DNA of 64,000 nt from Lumbricus terrestris (GCA_949752735.1 OX457036.1:1252620-1316619), one strand, 5' to 3'. Positions 44,501-56,341 are shown, counted from the stretch's first letter. Notes: generated by a model not told the origin, from the sequence alone. Numbers and translations: made by a program.

Positions 44501-46477
44501 ACATAGAAGTAATAATAAAGTATAGTAGCATAAATGAAAAGTAATGTAATGTAAAACAAATGTTAATAAGTGTAAAGCATTCTAGTAGTGAAACCATTTC
44601 TTGTGAGAAGATCAGAACGTGGAATAATTACAAGATTGTGTGAACGTGGATGCAAAGCGTATATTGTGTTCGTGAGTTGGATTGAGTAAACCATGGAGTA
44701 GATGTGCGTGAAAGACTTACTAAAATCGACTAAAAGCACCACACTGTAAACATATTCACCATTCCTTTATATAGGCCTACAAGTTGCTAAGAACAAAGAA
44801 GAACCTGATTTGGGAATGACTATAATTATAAGAACACAAACTGATAACGTTTGTGCTAAGAATAAGTGATATGCGAGCGATATTCAAGTTCAGGGTTGTT
44901 CTAGATCTATGCCAAAGTTGTCTTGGGCAATGGATATTAGACAATTAAAGACCTATTGTAATAACCCCGACCTGCCTGATCGCTGCCTCAATGTCGGTAG
45001 TACTGTACTTGCTTGCTTCGGGTTACCAAATGAGGTGAAATTTTAGCACAGAGGTCAAGGATGGGGTTCTATAACAACAGGGTGTTCAAAAATTTCGCGC
45101 TCTCGTGTAGTGCACTCAAAATAAACTCGATTCTTGGTGGTCGTTGAGCAGTGTTGTTCAACCTTTTTGGCATCATGGCCGCATATTCAGAAGAAATAAT
45201 TTTGAAACCGAGGGCCGCAATAGTAAACTCAAAAGCAGCGGCTGAAATCAATTGATAATTATTAACTATAATGAATCATTAATAGAAATGGTCCATAGCA
45301 TGTTTACATATTACACATGACATGTTTGACATGCTTTATAATATTGTAGCGCCAAAAAGCATTATAGGTTTTTTTTATCCCTGCCTTGCGCTCAGTTCGT
45401 TTTTCAGTTCTTCGCCCAGCCACAGTTTTGCTAACTCAGCTCTAATTTATGTGTAAGCCAGATTTCCACCCTCTGCACTGGCTCTTGTAAAAGTTGGCGA
45501 AATCATGGTCTTTGGTCAACGGAGCAGTCATTGCCGTCAGTCAATAAAGAGCCGAAGAATCTCCTTTCGTCGGCCTGGAGACTCTTCGGTTTTTTCTTAC
45601 AACCCTTTGGACTAGAAATGGACTTATTATCTTTAGAGAGAAACTGTCACAGCCACTGCTGGAACTCAATAGACATCTCAGTAAGTGACTTAAAGCGATT
45701 GGTTTGTGGACGGTTTGCTTAGTTGCGTACAGGAATAAGAGTCGCTAAAGCTGGGTCGTGTGTAAATCAACTGATAAAACTACGGGAACCCAACACCAGA
45801 GATATATAAAGAAGAGATTATGAGCTATACTTGTCGGATTGGGATATATACATATTTTTATTGACACTGAAACGGTTACCGTGGATTTGATAGCTACCTG
45901 CAGAGTGCTGCTAGGCCTATAGCTGTCCAAACCACTGCAACCGTTAGCCTACAATCGTTACAATATAAAAAAAAATAATTACACGCTCAAGTCGACCACT
46001 GACTTTTTCCTTTACTTCATTCTACACACAGTGCAAAAATTTATTGAGCTCTGGGGCAGGCGGGGCACTGAAATCATCCCGCTGGCCGCACGTTGGACAG
46101 CATTGTCGAGGAAGGATTGGCTTTGTTATCAGGTGGTCTGCTGATCGTTCAGCTATTTGGAAGTCTTCAAGAAATTACCAACCAGTCTATGTGTCTCGGC
46201 AGACCGGACATTTATCTAATCACCGGAATGGTTCTGGCACGCTAACGTTTCATCTCTGGCGAAGCTACAATTGAATAAAAACTGAAATCAGTCGGTATTT
46301 AGCGATATTTCATTTGTGGCTGACATGACCGTTTGATTCCACTTTAATTCAATCCATAGGCCTATGTTCGAGATCATTTCACCAGCTATAAAGACTTTCA
46401 AACGTGCAGCAAATTGTGAATTCACAGCTACGGGTAATCGAAACCACGGTTATGTAGGAAGATCAGAAGCCAGGGAT
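44501..46477. other. Spacer; includes a possible hAT-like element at 45,149-46,105
   Basis: No host gene is recognised. CAGTGTTGTTCAACC at 45,149 and the inverse of CAATGCTGTCCAACG ending at 46,105 could be ends of one 957-bp element, but the flanking octamers (tcgttgag, tcgaggaa) do not match, so this remains tentative. Confidence 0.4.
45149..46105. mobile_element. Tentative hAT-like element, ends diverged
   Basis: Imperfect inverted ends (12 of 15 match) each followed by a ggccgc motif 15-20 bp inward. No target duplication and no recognisable transposase. It may also be two unrelated fragments. Confidence 0.35.
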
Positions 46478-47565
46478 TTAGACCAGGCTTGGAATCTCAA
46501 AATGGCACTCCTAGAAGCAAATCATGTAACAATTTGCTAACCGGTGTTTCTAGACTAATTTGACCCTGCTGAAAACGAAAATCGCTGTTAGCAAGCTGGA
46601 TTTTTGACCCTTCAATGGGAAAACAAGATGGCGGACAAAATGGCGGTCAGTTGCTTCAAATGGCTATAAGTAAAGTATTGTATGTGACAGGAACACGATT
46701 TTAGACTCTAAATTAAGATTATAGGGTGCAAGGAATACAATGGAACCAAATACACATATGTAGCACTGCAAGAAAATCAAAATGGCGGACAAAATGGCGG
46801 CCAGAATATTAAAATGGCTGTAAGTGAAGTTATGTATGCAGTGGAATCATGATTTCAGGGTCTAAATCAACATTTTCGGGGTCAAGGAATGCAATGGAAG
46901 CAAGGTAACATATGTGGCATTGCACGGAAACCAAGATGGCGGACAAAATGGCGGACACAATCTTAAAATGGCCATAAGTGAAGACATATATGCAACTAAA
47001 TCATGATTTCAGGGTCTAAATCAACATTTTCGAGGTCAAGGCATGTGATGAAACCAATGTCGCATATATAGCACTGCCTGGACACCAAAATGGCGGCCAA
47101 AATGGCGGACAGATTCTTGAATTGGCTGTTAGTGAATTTCTGTATCTAATGAATACATCAATTCAGAATGTAAATGATAATTTTCGGAATTACTTAAGGA
47201 AAGTGAAATTAAAGGCACGGAATATATTATGTGACACTGCCAGAAAACCAAAAACCAAAATGGTGCACACAAAAACTTCAACTGGCTATAAGTGATGTCT
47301 TGAACATATACGATGGAGACTAGATTTCAGTCTGGACTAGTAATTTCCAGGTCATATGCTTCCAACAAAATCACATGCAGTGTTATGCAGTGAAATTGTC
47401 ATACATATAGCGGAAATTTTTAGTAGCCTATGACTGCACTGCAGTTTAACTATTGCTGGCTTTATGTATATACAGTATGCATGCTTGAATGTTTCATAAC
47501 TTGACGTATCAATAGTTTCAACTTTTCATGACTTGACGGATATAATAGGGTACCGTAGAGTCAAT

Positions 47566-47960
47566 TCAGGCCTTGTTGCAGTCAATGCAATTGCACCTGA
47601 GTGCACATGACAAGATCGCACTTCGATAGCAGCAGAGTCTGATGCTACATTTGTCAACTTCACATGATCTGCTGTAGACAAACTCTAAAATGTGGCTTTG
47701 GCACACACTGGTAAAGATTACTTTCTTCCACCACACTCCATCTGATGAAGATGAGGATGATATCTGAACATCAATATCTAGTAAAAAAAATAGGCCTTTC
47801 CAAACTGACAGTTTGGTAATGAGCTCATAAGGGAATGTTCCAAATGTAGAAAGTAAGTGGGAACTTTCAAGTAGTTTATTCAAGCATTCTTTCAGCTGAT
47901 TCCTGCTACATATGTTAAATCACATCCAGTTGTAACATGAAAGCCACTCAATTCTTCATA
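47566..47960 (-). pseudogene. C-terminal remnant of a mobile-element ORF in the foldback centre
   Basis: Minus strand: GFHVTTGCDLTYVAGIS (near 47,955-47,905), then, after stops, a frame from 47,883 ending ILEFVYSRSCEVDKCSIRLC, CYRSAILSCALRCNCIDC. The FH-x-x-TGCD motif plus a Cys-rich C-terminal tail with C-x-C spacing is known from a large uncharacterised ORF family of invertebrate transposable elements. This suggests the foldback element had, or captured, a coding transposon. It is disrupted. Confidence 0.5.
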
Positions 47961-48519
47961 GTTACGTGAATTGGATGAGCTTCCGTTCCACTGATGTTCC
48001 TGCCATCACCAAAACACCGTTAAATATAAAGCAAACACATATGACCCGGCAGTGGACAACGCCTTATCTTTTTTCACGTAACCACCAGCAACGGCTCTAG
48101 TCCATATCTCCCAATGTGGCTGCTGAGAGCTGAATGGACAGGAATGAAGCTAGATCAGTCTTTCTTTCAAGCATACCAAGAACATTCACCCAATTTTCCG
48201 ACAACAGAGTATTTCAAGGCTCCACACAGTGGCAGAGTTGTGGTTGTAATTTTCTGTACGCTTTCACTTTTTAAAAGCAATGTCCACTATATCTATCGAA
48301 GGCAATAATTATTAGCCCTCTTGTAGCCAATCGAAAGTAGGCTACCTGTACACAGGTATCCACTGTATCTGTCAGGTCACCAACTGTCTTCGCGTTTGGA
48401 GGTTCCCTATTGCTTGAGCCATTGCTTGTCCTACAATAATTTGTCTGCAGCAGGTCGGATGAACTGTGTCGCGACTTAGCCTATGGGCATATCACAATAT
48501 TTGGTCATGTCTCATACAA

Positions 48520-48930
48520 TATGCGGGATGTCTTGCATTGGCTCCCTTTCCCGCAGCGGATTGCCTGCAGGCTCTCTGTGTTGCTTAGGTAGTGCCTTGA
48601 TGGACTAGGCTATAGCCCCACTATGTCTGAAAGAACTCTGTTTTTCAACCTCGGATGTCCAGCGTCGATCTACTCTTCAGTTGGCGGACCAAGCTGGGCT
48701 GGTTCACTCGGGGTCTGCTATTTGACATCACCTTTCATTCTCTGTAGCTGGTTCTAAAATCTAGAATGGGAATGGCCAACCCCTTTTCACAGCGTCTATT
48801 GCATGCCCATGGTTTACTCCACTCTGTTCCTTAAGAATAAAAAACAACTGTCCTATTTAGTTGTGGTTAAGTGGGGGGCGATTCCGGGCAGCCCACCTTG
48901 AAGAGGCACTACGTAAAATATTCTAAATAA
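48520..48930 (+). mobile_element. LINE 3' end inside the foldback centre
   Basis: MRDVLHWLPFPQRIACRL (near 48,526-48,580) is a LINE C-terminal motif. The 3' terminus at 48,885-48,930 reads gggcagcccaccttgaagag, gcactacgtaaaat. It is degenerate and is probably a later insertion into the foldback element. Confidence 0.6.
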
Positions 48931-50286
48931 ACAAATGATATGCCTCTGCTATAGAAATACAGACTGGACAAGTTACTTTTGCAGAGAGAATCCAATCCCA
49001 TTGGTTTTGAGAAAAGTCCATGGCACAATCATGTTTTCATATCCATGGGAAGTCAGCTTGATACGATGTAATAAGGCACTGCATGATATACAAATCTTCC
49101 TTTATAATTTTGTCAGTGTTCTTTTGAAGAACACTCCTTGGTTTAAGACTTCCTGAAGGCATTGCGATAATTTGAATGATCATATCTGGTCAAATAAGGG
49201 AACATTGGAGATAAATTCAACTGCAGAGGTCTCAGATACCATCTTGCAAAGACCTGGCAAATTTTTTTTTATCAAGTTCCCATTGCATGCATAACTTCAC
49301 TAACATCCATTTTGAAACTCTTGCCGCCATTTTGTTCGCCATTTTGGTTTCCAGGCAGTGCTATAATTTATATGTGACATCACATATTGGTTTCATCACA
49401 CTTCAGAGAGCTTGACCTTGAAAATGTTGATTTAGACCCTGAAATCATGATTTAGTTGCATATATGTCTTCACTTATGGCCATTTTAAGATTTTGTCCGC
49501 CATTTTGTCCGCCATCTTGGTTTCCGTGCAATGCCACATATGTTACCTTGCTTCCATTGCATTCCTTGACCTCGAAAATGTTGATTTAGACCCTGAAATC
49601 ATGATTTAGTTGCATATATGTCTTCACTTATGGCCATTTTAAGATTTTGTCCGCCATTTTGTCCGCCATCTTGGTTTCCGTGCAATGCCACATATGTTAC
49701 CTTGCTTCCATTGCATTCCTTGACCTCGAAAATGTTGATTTAGACCATCATGATTTAGTTGCATATATGTCTTCACTTATGGCCATTTTAAGATTTTGTC
49801 CGCCATTTTGTACGCCATCTTGGTTTCCGTGCAATGCCACATATGTTACCTTGCTTCCATTGCATTCCTTGACCCCGAAAATGTTGATTTATATCCTGAA
49901 ATCATGATTCCACTGCATACATAACTTCACTTACAGCCATTTTAAGATTCTGGCCGCCATTTTGTCCGCCATTTTGATTTTCTTGCAGTGCTACATATGT
50001 GTATTTGGTTCCATTGTATTCCTTGCACCCTATAATCTTAATTTAGAGTCTAAAATCGTGTTCCTGTCACATACAATACTTTACTTATAGCCATTTGAAG
50101 CAACTGACCGCCATTTTGTCCGCCATCTTGTTTTCCCATTGAACGGTCAAAAATCCAGCTTGCTAACAGCGATTTTCGTTTTCAGCAGGGTCAAATTAGT
50201 CTAGAAACACCGGTTAGCAAATTGTTACATGATTTGCTTCTAGGAGTGATTTCTAGAGCCCTTTTAGAATTCCAAGCCTTGTCTAA

Positions 50287-50462
50287 TTTGTTTGACTGAA
50301 TGGCGCGCCCCAGACTCTAGCGTGCAGGGTTAGAAACTACGATTCTCATTAGATAAAATCCGCTCTCATTGATATTCCTGTTGTCGATTCAACAGATTCA
50401 TCCAATAATCGAAACATCGCCAACCATTGACACATACCCTGCTTTGAGAAAGACAGTTACTA
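50287..50462. other. Short unique spacer
   Basis: Between the foldback end and the microsatellite; nothing recognised. Confidence 0.35.
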
Positions 50463-50690
50463 TCATCACCAGAACCACCACTGACAAAACACCAAAACGA
50501 ACGCCACCATCAACGACACCGCCACCGTCGTCATCATCATCGTCATCATCATCACCACCACAACCACCACCACAACCACCACCACCACCACCACCACCAC
50601 CACCACCACCACCACCACCACCACCACCACCATCAGCGTCATCATGATTATCATCATCATCATAGTCGTCGTCGTCGTTGTCATCATAAT

Positions 50691-50725
<35 letters not shown>

Positions 50726-50738
50726 GAAGCAGCCATAT
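50463..50738. repeat. Compound (ACC)n/(CAT)n/(CAG)n microsatellite
   Basis: (CATCGT) and (CAC) tracts with a pure 80-bp (CCA)n block (about 50,552-50,632), then (CAT)n and (CAG)n. The proline-rich and glycine-rich translations are artefacts. Confidence 0.96.
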
Positions 50739-51135
50739 TGCCAAAGGCAAAACAGCTGGTCTCTGCTCATCGCTCTTTGCTGATAGCAAGTAGTATATTA
50801 TGTCGTTTCAACTTCGGACTCTGCTGACGCCATGTTGTTCTCTAGTATTTAACATATAATATAAGGCACTGGCTTTGGCTCCAATGTATACGGCTACTCA
50901 CTCACGATATCGCATAGAGGTCGCTTGAACTCTGCCTCGAATAAAATCTTTGCTGCTTTTGGACTTCAAGACAAAGGTACATGTAGATGCTATTTTATGC
51001 TTTCAGTTCGTTGAACATGTGATTGTCAGTAGCTAAGGAAGAACAACAGTATACCTTTAAACTCACTTCATGTTTAAACTCACTTCGTGTTTAAACTCAC
51101 TTCATGTCTAAACTCACTTCATGTTTGTGATAGAT
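50739..51135. other. Spacer with a 17-bp tandem repeat
   Basis: 51,058-51,125 has four copies of aaactcacttc(a/g)tgttt-type 17-bp units. No gene recognised. Confidence 0.6.
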
Positions 51136-51444
51136 TCATATGTTTGAAGTTGAAAGGATTCTTTGAGTAGTTTCCGTTAAATGCATCGTTGTCAAAGCAT
51201 CCGATAACACTATTCTGGTGGGTATCTGCCCTGTGAAAAGGCTCTCCGGTGTTGCATCCAAATTTCCTCTCGGAACTGTGAAAGTCTTGCAGACGGCTCT
51301 TCGAATGGAAAATTTCAGGTTACCAATCGCAAGCGCTTTCGCATGAGCTAGAAACACTGACGGACTTCGCTTCACTTTTCTAACGTATAGCTTGCATTCC
51401 AAAATGTTTACTTTATAGGCTGCACCCTGGGCCGAAGACATCAA
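51136..51444 (-). pseudogene. Fragment resembling an F54H12.2-like (Polinton/Maverick-associated) protein
   Basis: A minus-strand frame of 102 codons. Its segments YKVNILECKLYVRKVK, LAHAKALAIGNLKF and GQIPTRIVLSDAL follow the pattern L-x-x-A/C-KL-x-VR-x-VK...HA-x-AL...GQ-x-P-x-R-(I/M)-(V/I). I recall this from a virion-type protein family carried by Polinton/Maverick elements and annotated F54H12.2-like in invertebrates. Only a C-terminal piece is present, with no neighbours of such an element. It is most likely a relic. The assignment is from recall of the pattern and is uncertain. Confidence 0.4.
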
Positions 51445-51765
51445 GGACGATTAATCTTTATAACCCTAGGCCTATAATAGTCGATCAGACCGACTTCCAA
51501 ATCACCAGAGAGGTAAATTGTATTAGGCAATAATTTTGTAATAAAACGAGTGACGGTATTGTTGGAACAGTGTCACATGGAGCTATTGCTGGGTAGCGTG
51601 AGGTAAAAGTGGTCCATATTCGAACGTTCACTTTAGCGGAATGCCACATTAGAAGCCCCATACATTTTATGGGAAAATTTAATTTGCACTAATGACTCCA
51701 ATTGGAGTCATTGGGACTTAAAGAGTTAAACGAATTGAGACAGCGCGCAAGTTAATCCGATGGGG

Positions 51766-51766
51766 G

Positions 51767-51818
<52 letters not shown>

Positions 51819-51957
51819 CCAATCAATCAACCAATCAACCAATCAACCAATCAACCATCCAATCATCCAATCAAGAAACCGATCAATCAATCAATCGATC
51901 AATCAATCAACCATCCAATCAACCAACCTATCAATCAACCAATAAATCGATCGAATG
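51766..51957. repeat. (AATC)n microsatellite upstream of dioxygenase copy 3
   Basis: About 190 bp, pure at the start (51,768-51,825), then with ccatc and cgatc variants. It ends about 65 bp before the candidate splice acceptor of copy 3. Confidence 0.96.
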
Positions 51958-52021
51958 ATTGAATTTTTGATTGGTGAATTTTAATAACTGATCGAGTGAC
52001 TTCTTGTTCAATGCTTTTGCC

Positions 52022-52043
52022 AGAGTAGTAAAATCTACCAACC
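52022..52043 (+). promoter_or_regulatory. Candidate 3' splice site and 20-nt leader, dioxygenase copy 3
   Basis: cttgttcaatgcttttgccag (AG at 52,022-52,023), then 20 nt ending taccaacc before ATG. Good pyrimidine tract. Confidence 0.6.
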
Positions 52044-53072
52044 ATGTCAAATGAATTGGACGCGCCCGAACTTCCGGACGGGGTCAAATCGGTGAACATT
52101 AAGGAACAAAAAGTCTTCGACGGTCTCTCATTTCCTCTGATTCTTATTCCATCAGATGCTTTCCAGGAAAAAGATTCCGAATTCTGGAATGAGTGGGTCA
52201 AGGAGAACCTCAAGGTCATCGAAAGCCTTCTCCTCAAGTACGGAGCGATTCTATTCCGAGGATTTCCCTTTGACACTACGAGGGACTTCGACGAATTCGC
52301 TAAAGCGTACGACTACGATCCATTTCTCAACATTGCCGGGGTAGCTGTGAGAACCAACATTGTCGGAAATGTCTACACTGCAGCTGAGGCAGCCCCAGAA
52401 TCTCTGATCCCATTCCATCACGAGATGGCGCACCTCAGTGACAACCCTCACATCCTGTTCTTCTACTGTGACCTTCCAGCCAGAGAGGGAGGTGACACAC
52501 CTCTCGCCCTTTCGAACGTCATCTACCGCAAGATGGTAGAGCGAGATCCCTATTTTGTCAGTCGCCTGGAGAAGGAAGGACTGCGCTACTCGAGAGTCGC
52601 CCCAGATGGAAACGATTCCATTTCAGGGTATGGACGAAGCTGGCAGTCAACGTTCTTTACCTCTGAGAAGGAGGAAGCCGAGAGGAAGGCCAAAGCATCG
52701 GGGTATGACTTCGAGTGGTTACCAGACGGATCTATGAAAACGTTGACGGAGGTCCTTCGGGCAATTCGCGTCGACAAGAGAACTGGGAAGACGATGTGGT
52801 TCAACTCAGTCTTCACATATTGCATGATATTGCAGCGTACACCTGCCTCAAGAACAAGGATAGCGGTCATCTTCCCCAACGGTGACACCATCGAGGCTGA
52901 GACGTTGGACACGATGAAGCAGGTCATGGATGAGGCCAGGGTGTCCTTTAAGTGGCAACACAAGGACGTCGTCTTGATTGATAACCGGGCTGTTCAGCAT
53001 GCCAGGGACGATTTCGTTCCGCCAAGACGCATAGTGACCAGTCAATTCAAGGACCACCAAGGACCTATTTGA
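52044..53072 (+). CDS. TauD/clavaminate synthase-like dioxygenase, copy 3
   Basis: 342 residues, single exon, same family and strand as its neighbours. His125-x-Glu127 is in PFHHEM (123-128), the distal His319 in DNRAVQHAR, and the arginine block VPPRRI at 325-330. Compared with copies 2 and 4, one residue is missing after HAR (DDFVPP instead of SDFFVPP) and the segment after WFNSVFTY is a little longer (CMILQRTPASRTRIAV), so the length stays 342. Both changes lie in loops. Ligands are complete, so it should be active; substrate unknown. It lies 9.3 kb from copy 2 and 3.3 kb from copy 4. A (AATC)n array ends less than 100 bp upstream of the ATG. Confidence 0.94.
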   Translation: MSNELDAPELPDGVKSVNIKEQKVFDGLSFPLILIPSDAFQEKDSEFWNEWVKENLKVIESLLLKYGAILFRGFPFDTTRDFDEFAKAYDYDPFLNIAGVAVRTNIVGNVYTAAEAAPESLIPFHHEMAHLSDNPHILFFYCDLPAREGGDTPLALSNVIYRKMVERDPYFVSRLEKEGLRYSRVAPDGNDSISGYGRSWQSTFFTSEKEEAERKAKASGYDFEWLPDGSMKTLTEVLRAIRVDKRTGKTMWFNSVFTYCMILQRTPASRTRIAVIFPNGDTIEAETLDTMKQVMDEARVSFKWQHKDVVLIDNRAVQHARDDFVPPRRIVTSQFKDHQGPI

Positions 53073-53973
53073 AACGACCATCCTTTAATGGTGCCTGGCG
53101 ACGATTTTCATGTTATAAACAACGTTGTCCGCGCACCAGAAACAACTCTCAAACACAACGACATTTAAAATTTATGCTAGATAAACATAGACATGCAATA
53201 CAGCATTGCAATTTGCAGAAATTTACTACGCTGTATACTGGCCCTTATTGGGTGGTGATTGTTTGCTTAAATTAAATTGAACATTCTTATACTGAACAAT
53301 GACGTGGTTAATGCATTTTTATTTTATTGTTTACGTGCCCTAAAATGGGGTACTTAAAAACGTACGTACCTATCACAAAATAGAACACGTATTGTACGAC
53401 CCTCGAGCTTTGCTATTCATTACTCTCTTTCTGCGAAAGACTTCAGACCATATTGCAGGATCTCTCGTCATGCCACTCTGGTTTACTGCTTATTTATGCT
53501 GTACTCAGAAAACAGAGACGAGAACTCAAAGATTCGTGAGCACATAGCGACAATTAAATTATCGTCATTGATTGGGTGAGATTGGGTGATATACATCACC
53601 ACCACCTACACCTATATATATATGTATATATATAAATGTACGATTTCAATTACACCAAAACTAATTTAGCCACCAGCAACACTAGCGCCGTATCACACTC
53701 TCAACACGACCAACAACACAACAACACCGTCATCAGTCTTTACTTCGTAATCTCTTGTAAGATTAATCCATTGCTCACGGCATGCGTGTGTACCTACTGT
53801 ATTCAGGTCGAAGGTGTCACTGGTGAGTGTGTTTTATTGAAGTGAGCTATATAAATCTCTATGACGCATCTGCCTCATCGCCACGACAATCATCGCAACT
53901 GACAGCCAACGACTATCTTCATTGTAACTTCTTCCACTTAGACTATAACCACAACATTTAGTAACTACAAGGG
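53073..53973. other. 3' flank of copy 3 and spacer
   Basis: AT-rich sequence with a short (TATA) run at 53,610-53,635. A weak LINE-tail motif (gagctatataaatctc) lies near 53,844. No other gene recognised. Confidence 0.4.
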
Positions 53974-54085
53974 TAATCAATCAATCAATCCATCAAATCA
54001 ATCAATCAATCAACCGATCAACATATCAATCAATCATTCAATCATTCAATTAATCAATGAACCAATCAATCAATCAATCAGAATG
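53974..54085. repeat. (ATCA)n microsatellite, tail of the adjacent LINE end
   Basis: About 110 bp of imperfect atca repeats joined directly to a minus-strand LINE 3' end at 54,086. Confidence 0.92.
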
Positions 54086-54185
54086 TGTATAGCTACCCTT
54101 AAAAATCGCTACTCAGAGGCGCTCCCGGCCCAGACCAAGCAAAAAGAGCAGTCTTCAACAGTTGGTTAAACTGGGAACAGTGTGG
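54086..54185 (-). mobile_element. LINE 3'-end fragment
   Basis: tatagctacccttaaaaatc, then ctactcagaggcgctcccgg, the shared 3' terminus in inverse orientation, with its (TGAT)n tail at 53,974-54,085. Confidence 0.6.
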
Positions 54186-54339
54186 GGTATGCAAACACTT
54201 CGATTGCTACCACAACTAACAAAAAATAACTATTACCACCACAGCCACTATCAGCTCCATAATTTTTTCCACCTCAACTGTCACCACAATCACTGTTCCC
54301 GTTCGTTTACGTTTGCTACAACCTTTACTTTAGCCTACT

Positions 54340-54890
54340 CCTTCATCACAGATCGCCTCGAATACTCGCCATTGCTCTACTCTGGCCGAATATCGTGCCT
54401 GGACCGAGTTTTGCACTCTATAATAGCGCTGTTCATTTGACATATTTCCAAGTGTGGTCATTTCTCCAGCTACATGCTGGAGGTCCTTTATTGGATCCCT
54501 GTCTTCCAGCGCATCAGCTACACGGCAGTTGCCCATGTTAGTGCTGTCACCAGGGCCTCCCCCCAATTCATCTCCGTGAGCTGTGCTATTTGATTTCTGG
54601 TTTCTTCTGACCTCGCCCCAAAGCTACGCAGAAAATGAATTCTCTTGATTGCACTCGTTCGTATTGCAACTATGCGGAATGGAACTGTTTTTGTAGTAGT
54701 CCAACTGATCTGGAAAGGTCCTGCTTTAGAGTTACGTCTACACATTCTGGGACGTTGCAAAAACTTTCCTCATTAAACCTAAAACTGCTCTTCTCAGGTG
54801 CGTCGGAATCTGGAGCACTTACGAGAAGTTTTTTTCGGGGACGATAATATTTATATAAATTCCCGAATGCATGAACAAGAACATGGATCT
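54340..54890 (+). mobile_element. LINE 3' end with decayed C-terminal coding
   Basis: Plus-strand EVLYWIPVFQRISYTAVAH (near 54,480-54,535) and FVVVQLIWKGPALELRL (near 54,690-54,740) match the LPxxxRI and WN-x-LP-x-x-LR motifs of LINE C-termini, in more than one frame. The 3' end near 54,825-54,885 reads tttatataaattcccgaatg. Confidence 0.6.
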
Positions 54891-54950
54891 AGACTACGCA
54901 TGATATCCACTCAAAATTAGGCCTATTATAGTGTGTTCATAATCTGGAAG

Positions 54951-55398
54951 TAGGCTAGGGCTGCCAACTCTTGATTTTGCCATTCCGGGACGCCTGTAAT
55001 CACTAGGCATTTATACCAATTTACACTGTCCACATATAGGCACAAAGTCGTGGAAATCTCCACGTCATCTCTCAAAAAGCATTAGAATAGACTGACAGTA
55101 GGCCTTCATAGGACAGACTATGCTACTGAGTGTCAGTGGTTAGTAAAGTTTTCAAGACTTGAACCCAGCGCTGTCCAACATTCGATGTTCAGCCAACAAC
55201 GTTAGGTTTAATAGAGCGCAGAACGCAAAATCATCACGCAACTTGTCGAGTTTAGCGTGCTCTGTGCAAAGTAACAACATTTTGTCAATTACATCTCTAC
55301 CACAAATTCCGGGATAATTTGAGATCAATCCGGGACACGGGACGCACAGGGTCGATTCCGGGACTGTCCCGGCGAATCCGGGACGGTTGGCAGCCCTA
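54951..55398. mobile_element. hAT-type MITE (family G), 448 bp
   Basis: TAGG(ctagg)GCTGCCAAC at the left, where the bracketed five bases look like a local duplication; GTTGGCAGCCCTA at the right. Identical tctggaag octamers flank it (54,943-54,950 and 55,399-55,406). Subterminal ccgggac motifs recur near both ends. Confidence 0.9.
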
Positions 55399-55406
55399 TC
55401 TGGAAG

Positions 55407-56341
55407 AATTAATTAAATCTCTTGCAGCCTATTTGCTGACGAATCGTGAAGGTAGCAATGTACCACACGCAGTCGAATGTGAATCGCACATTCGAATTGT
55501 TCCGCTGTAGACCTTGTCCCAGAAAACCAACTTGGATTTTGGAATCTACAGCCGCTATGTTGTTGACATCTTATAATGACACAATGTGTTTCCGCCCATA
55601 TGTACGATATATAAGACTTACCCAAGATCTAGGTAGGCCTATATATTTTGAACCTGTACTTCAGACTCGCAAGCGCCATTTTATTTTGACGCCCATATGA
55701 AACAAAGGGGGACTGTTCACAGCATATTTCTCTAAACCAGTTGTCTCCGTTCGTTATTGTTTTTTTTAAATTCTAGAGGTAAGTGCAATACTTTAACCCC
55801 CAATAAATTGAATTAGCGATGTTTTCAATGTGAGAAACCAAGACGAATTCTTTTCAAACAGATTAATTTAGGCCTATTATAGAGTGGTGTCAGTGTTTCA
55901 GGACAATTTTTTTAAATTTTCGACCTGTAGTAAATAATATAATAGACTACAATTGGACTGTATTTGACAATGTCCACCATTCACAGGTCACGCGAGCGAA
56001 CGGCACAGCATCGACAAATTTGATAAAATGACGGAATTCAACAGAACATATTTTGTGTAGTGCTATTCACAAAGTCCATTTCACACGCTATAAGATATTG
56101 AAAACTTAACTACGACCATGTTTACTACTTCACCCAAATACCACACAATTCCCATTGTAATTGCAATCACGATTCTGGTCGACATCAAATAATTTCAATC
56201 GGGGTATTGGTAGACAAGTATGACGTCATTTCGAAAGTAAACTAACTTGAAGGATTATATTGGTGGGCCCCACAATAATTGTCAAGAAATCTGTGTTTAC
56301 TGAAAGAATCATCACTTATCATCCTTGATTATTTTTGCTTA
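55407..56341. other. Upstream flank of dioxygenase copy 4
   Basis: Unique-looking AT-rich sequence with no repeat family recognised. A 5' noncoding exon of copy 4 may be here. Confidence 0.35.

Larger units (their letters stand above)
46478..50286. mobile_element. 3.8-kb foldback element with long tandem-repeat arms
   Basis: A long inverted repeat. The left arm 46,478 to about 47,170 reappears as the inverse complement at about 49,280-50,286, beginning TTAGAC(C/A)AGGCTTGGAAT at both outer ends. Each arm is made of tandem units of about 155 bp, every one carrying a pair of ATGGCGG motifs. The right arm has extra near-identical units (period 153 bp), so it is longer. The 2.1-kb centre holds a decayed minus-strand element ORF and a LINE fragment. 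The structure matches foldback elements such as Drosophila FB and the TU elements described in sea urchins. No clear target duplication was found. Confidence 0.88.

Noticed and set aside
50369..50736. Pro-, Ser- and Gly-rich open frames
   Set aside because: They come from the (ACC)n/(CAT)n microsatellite.
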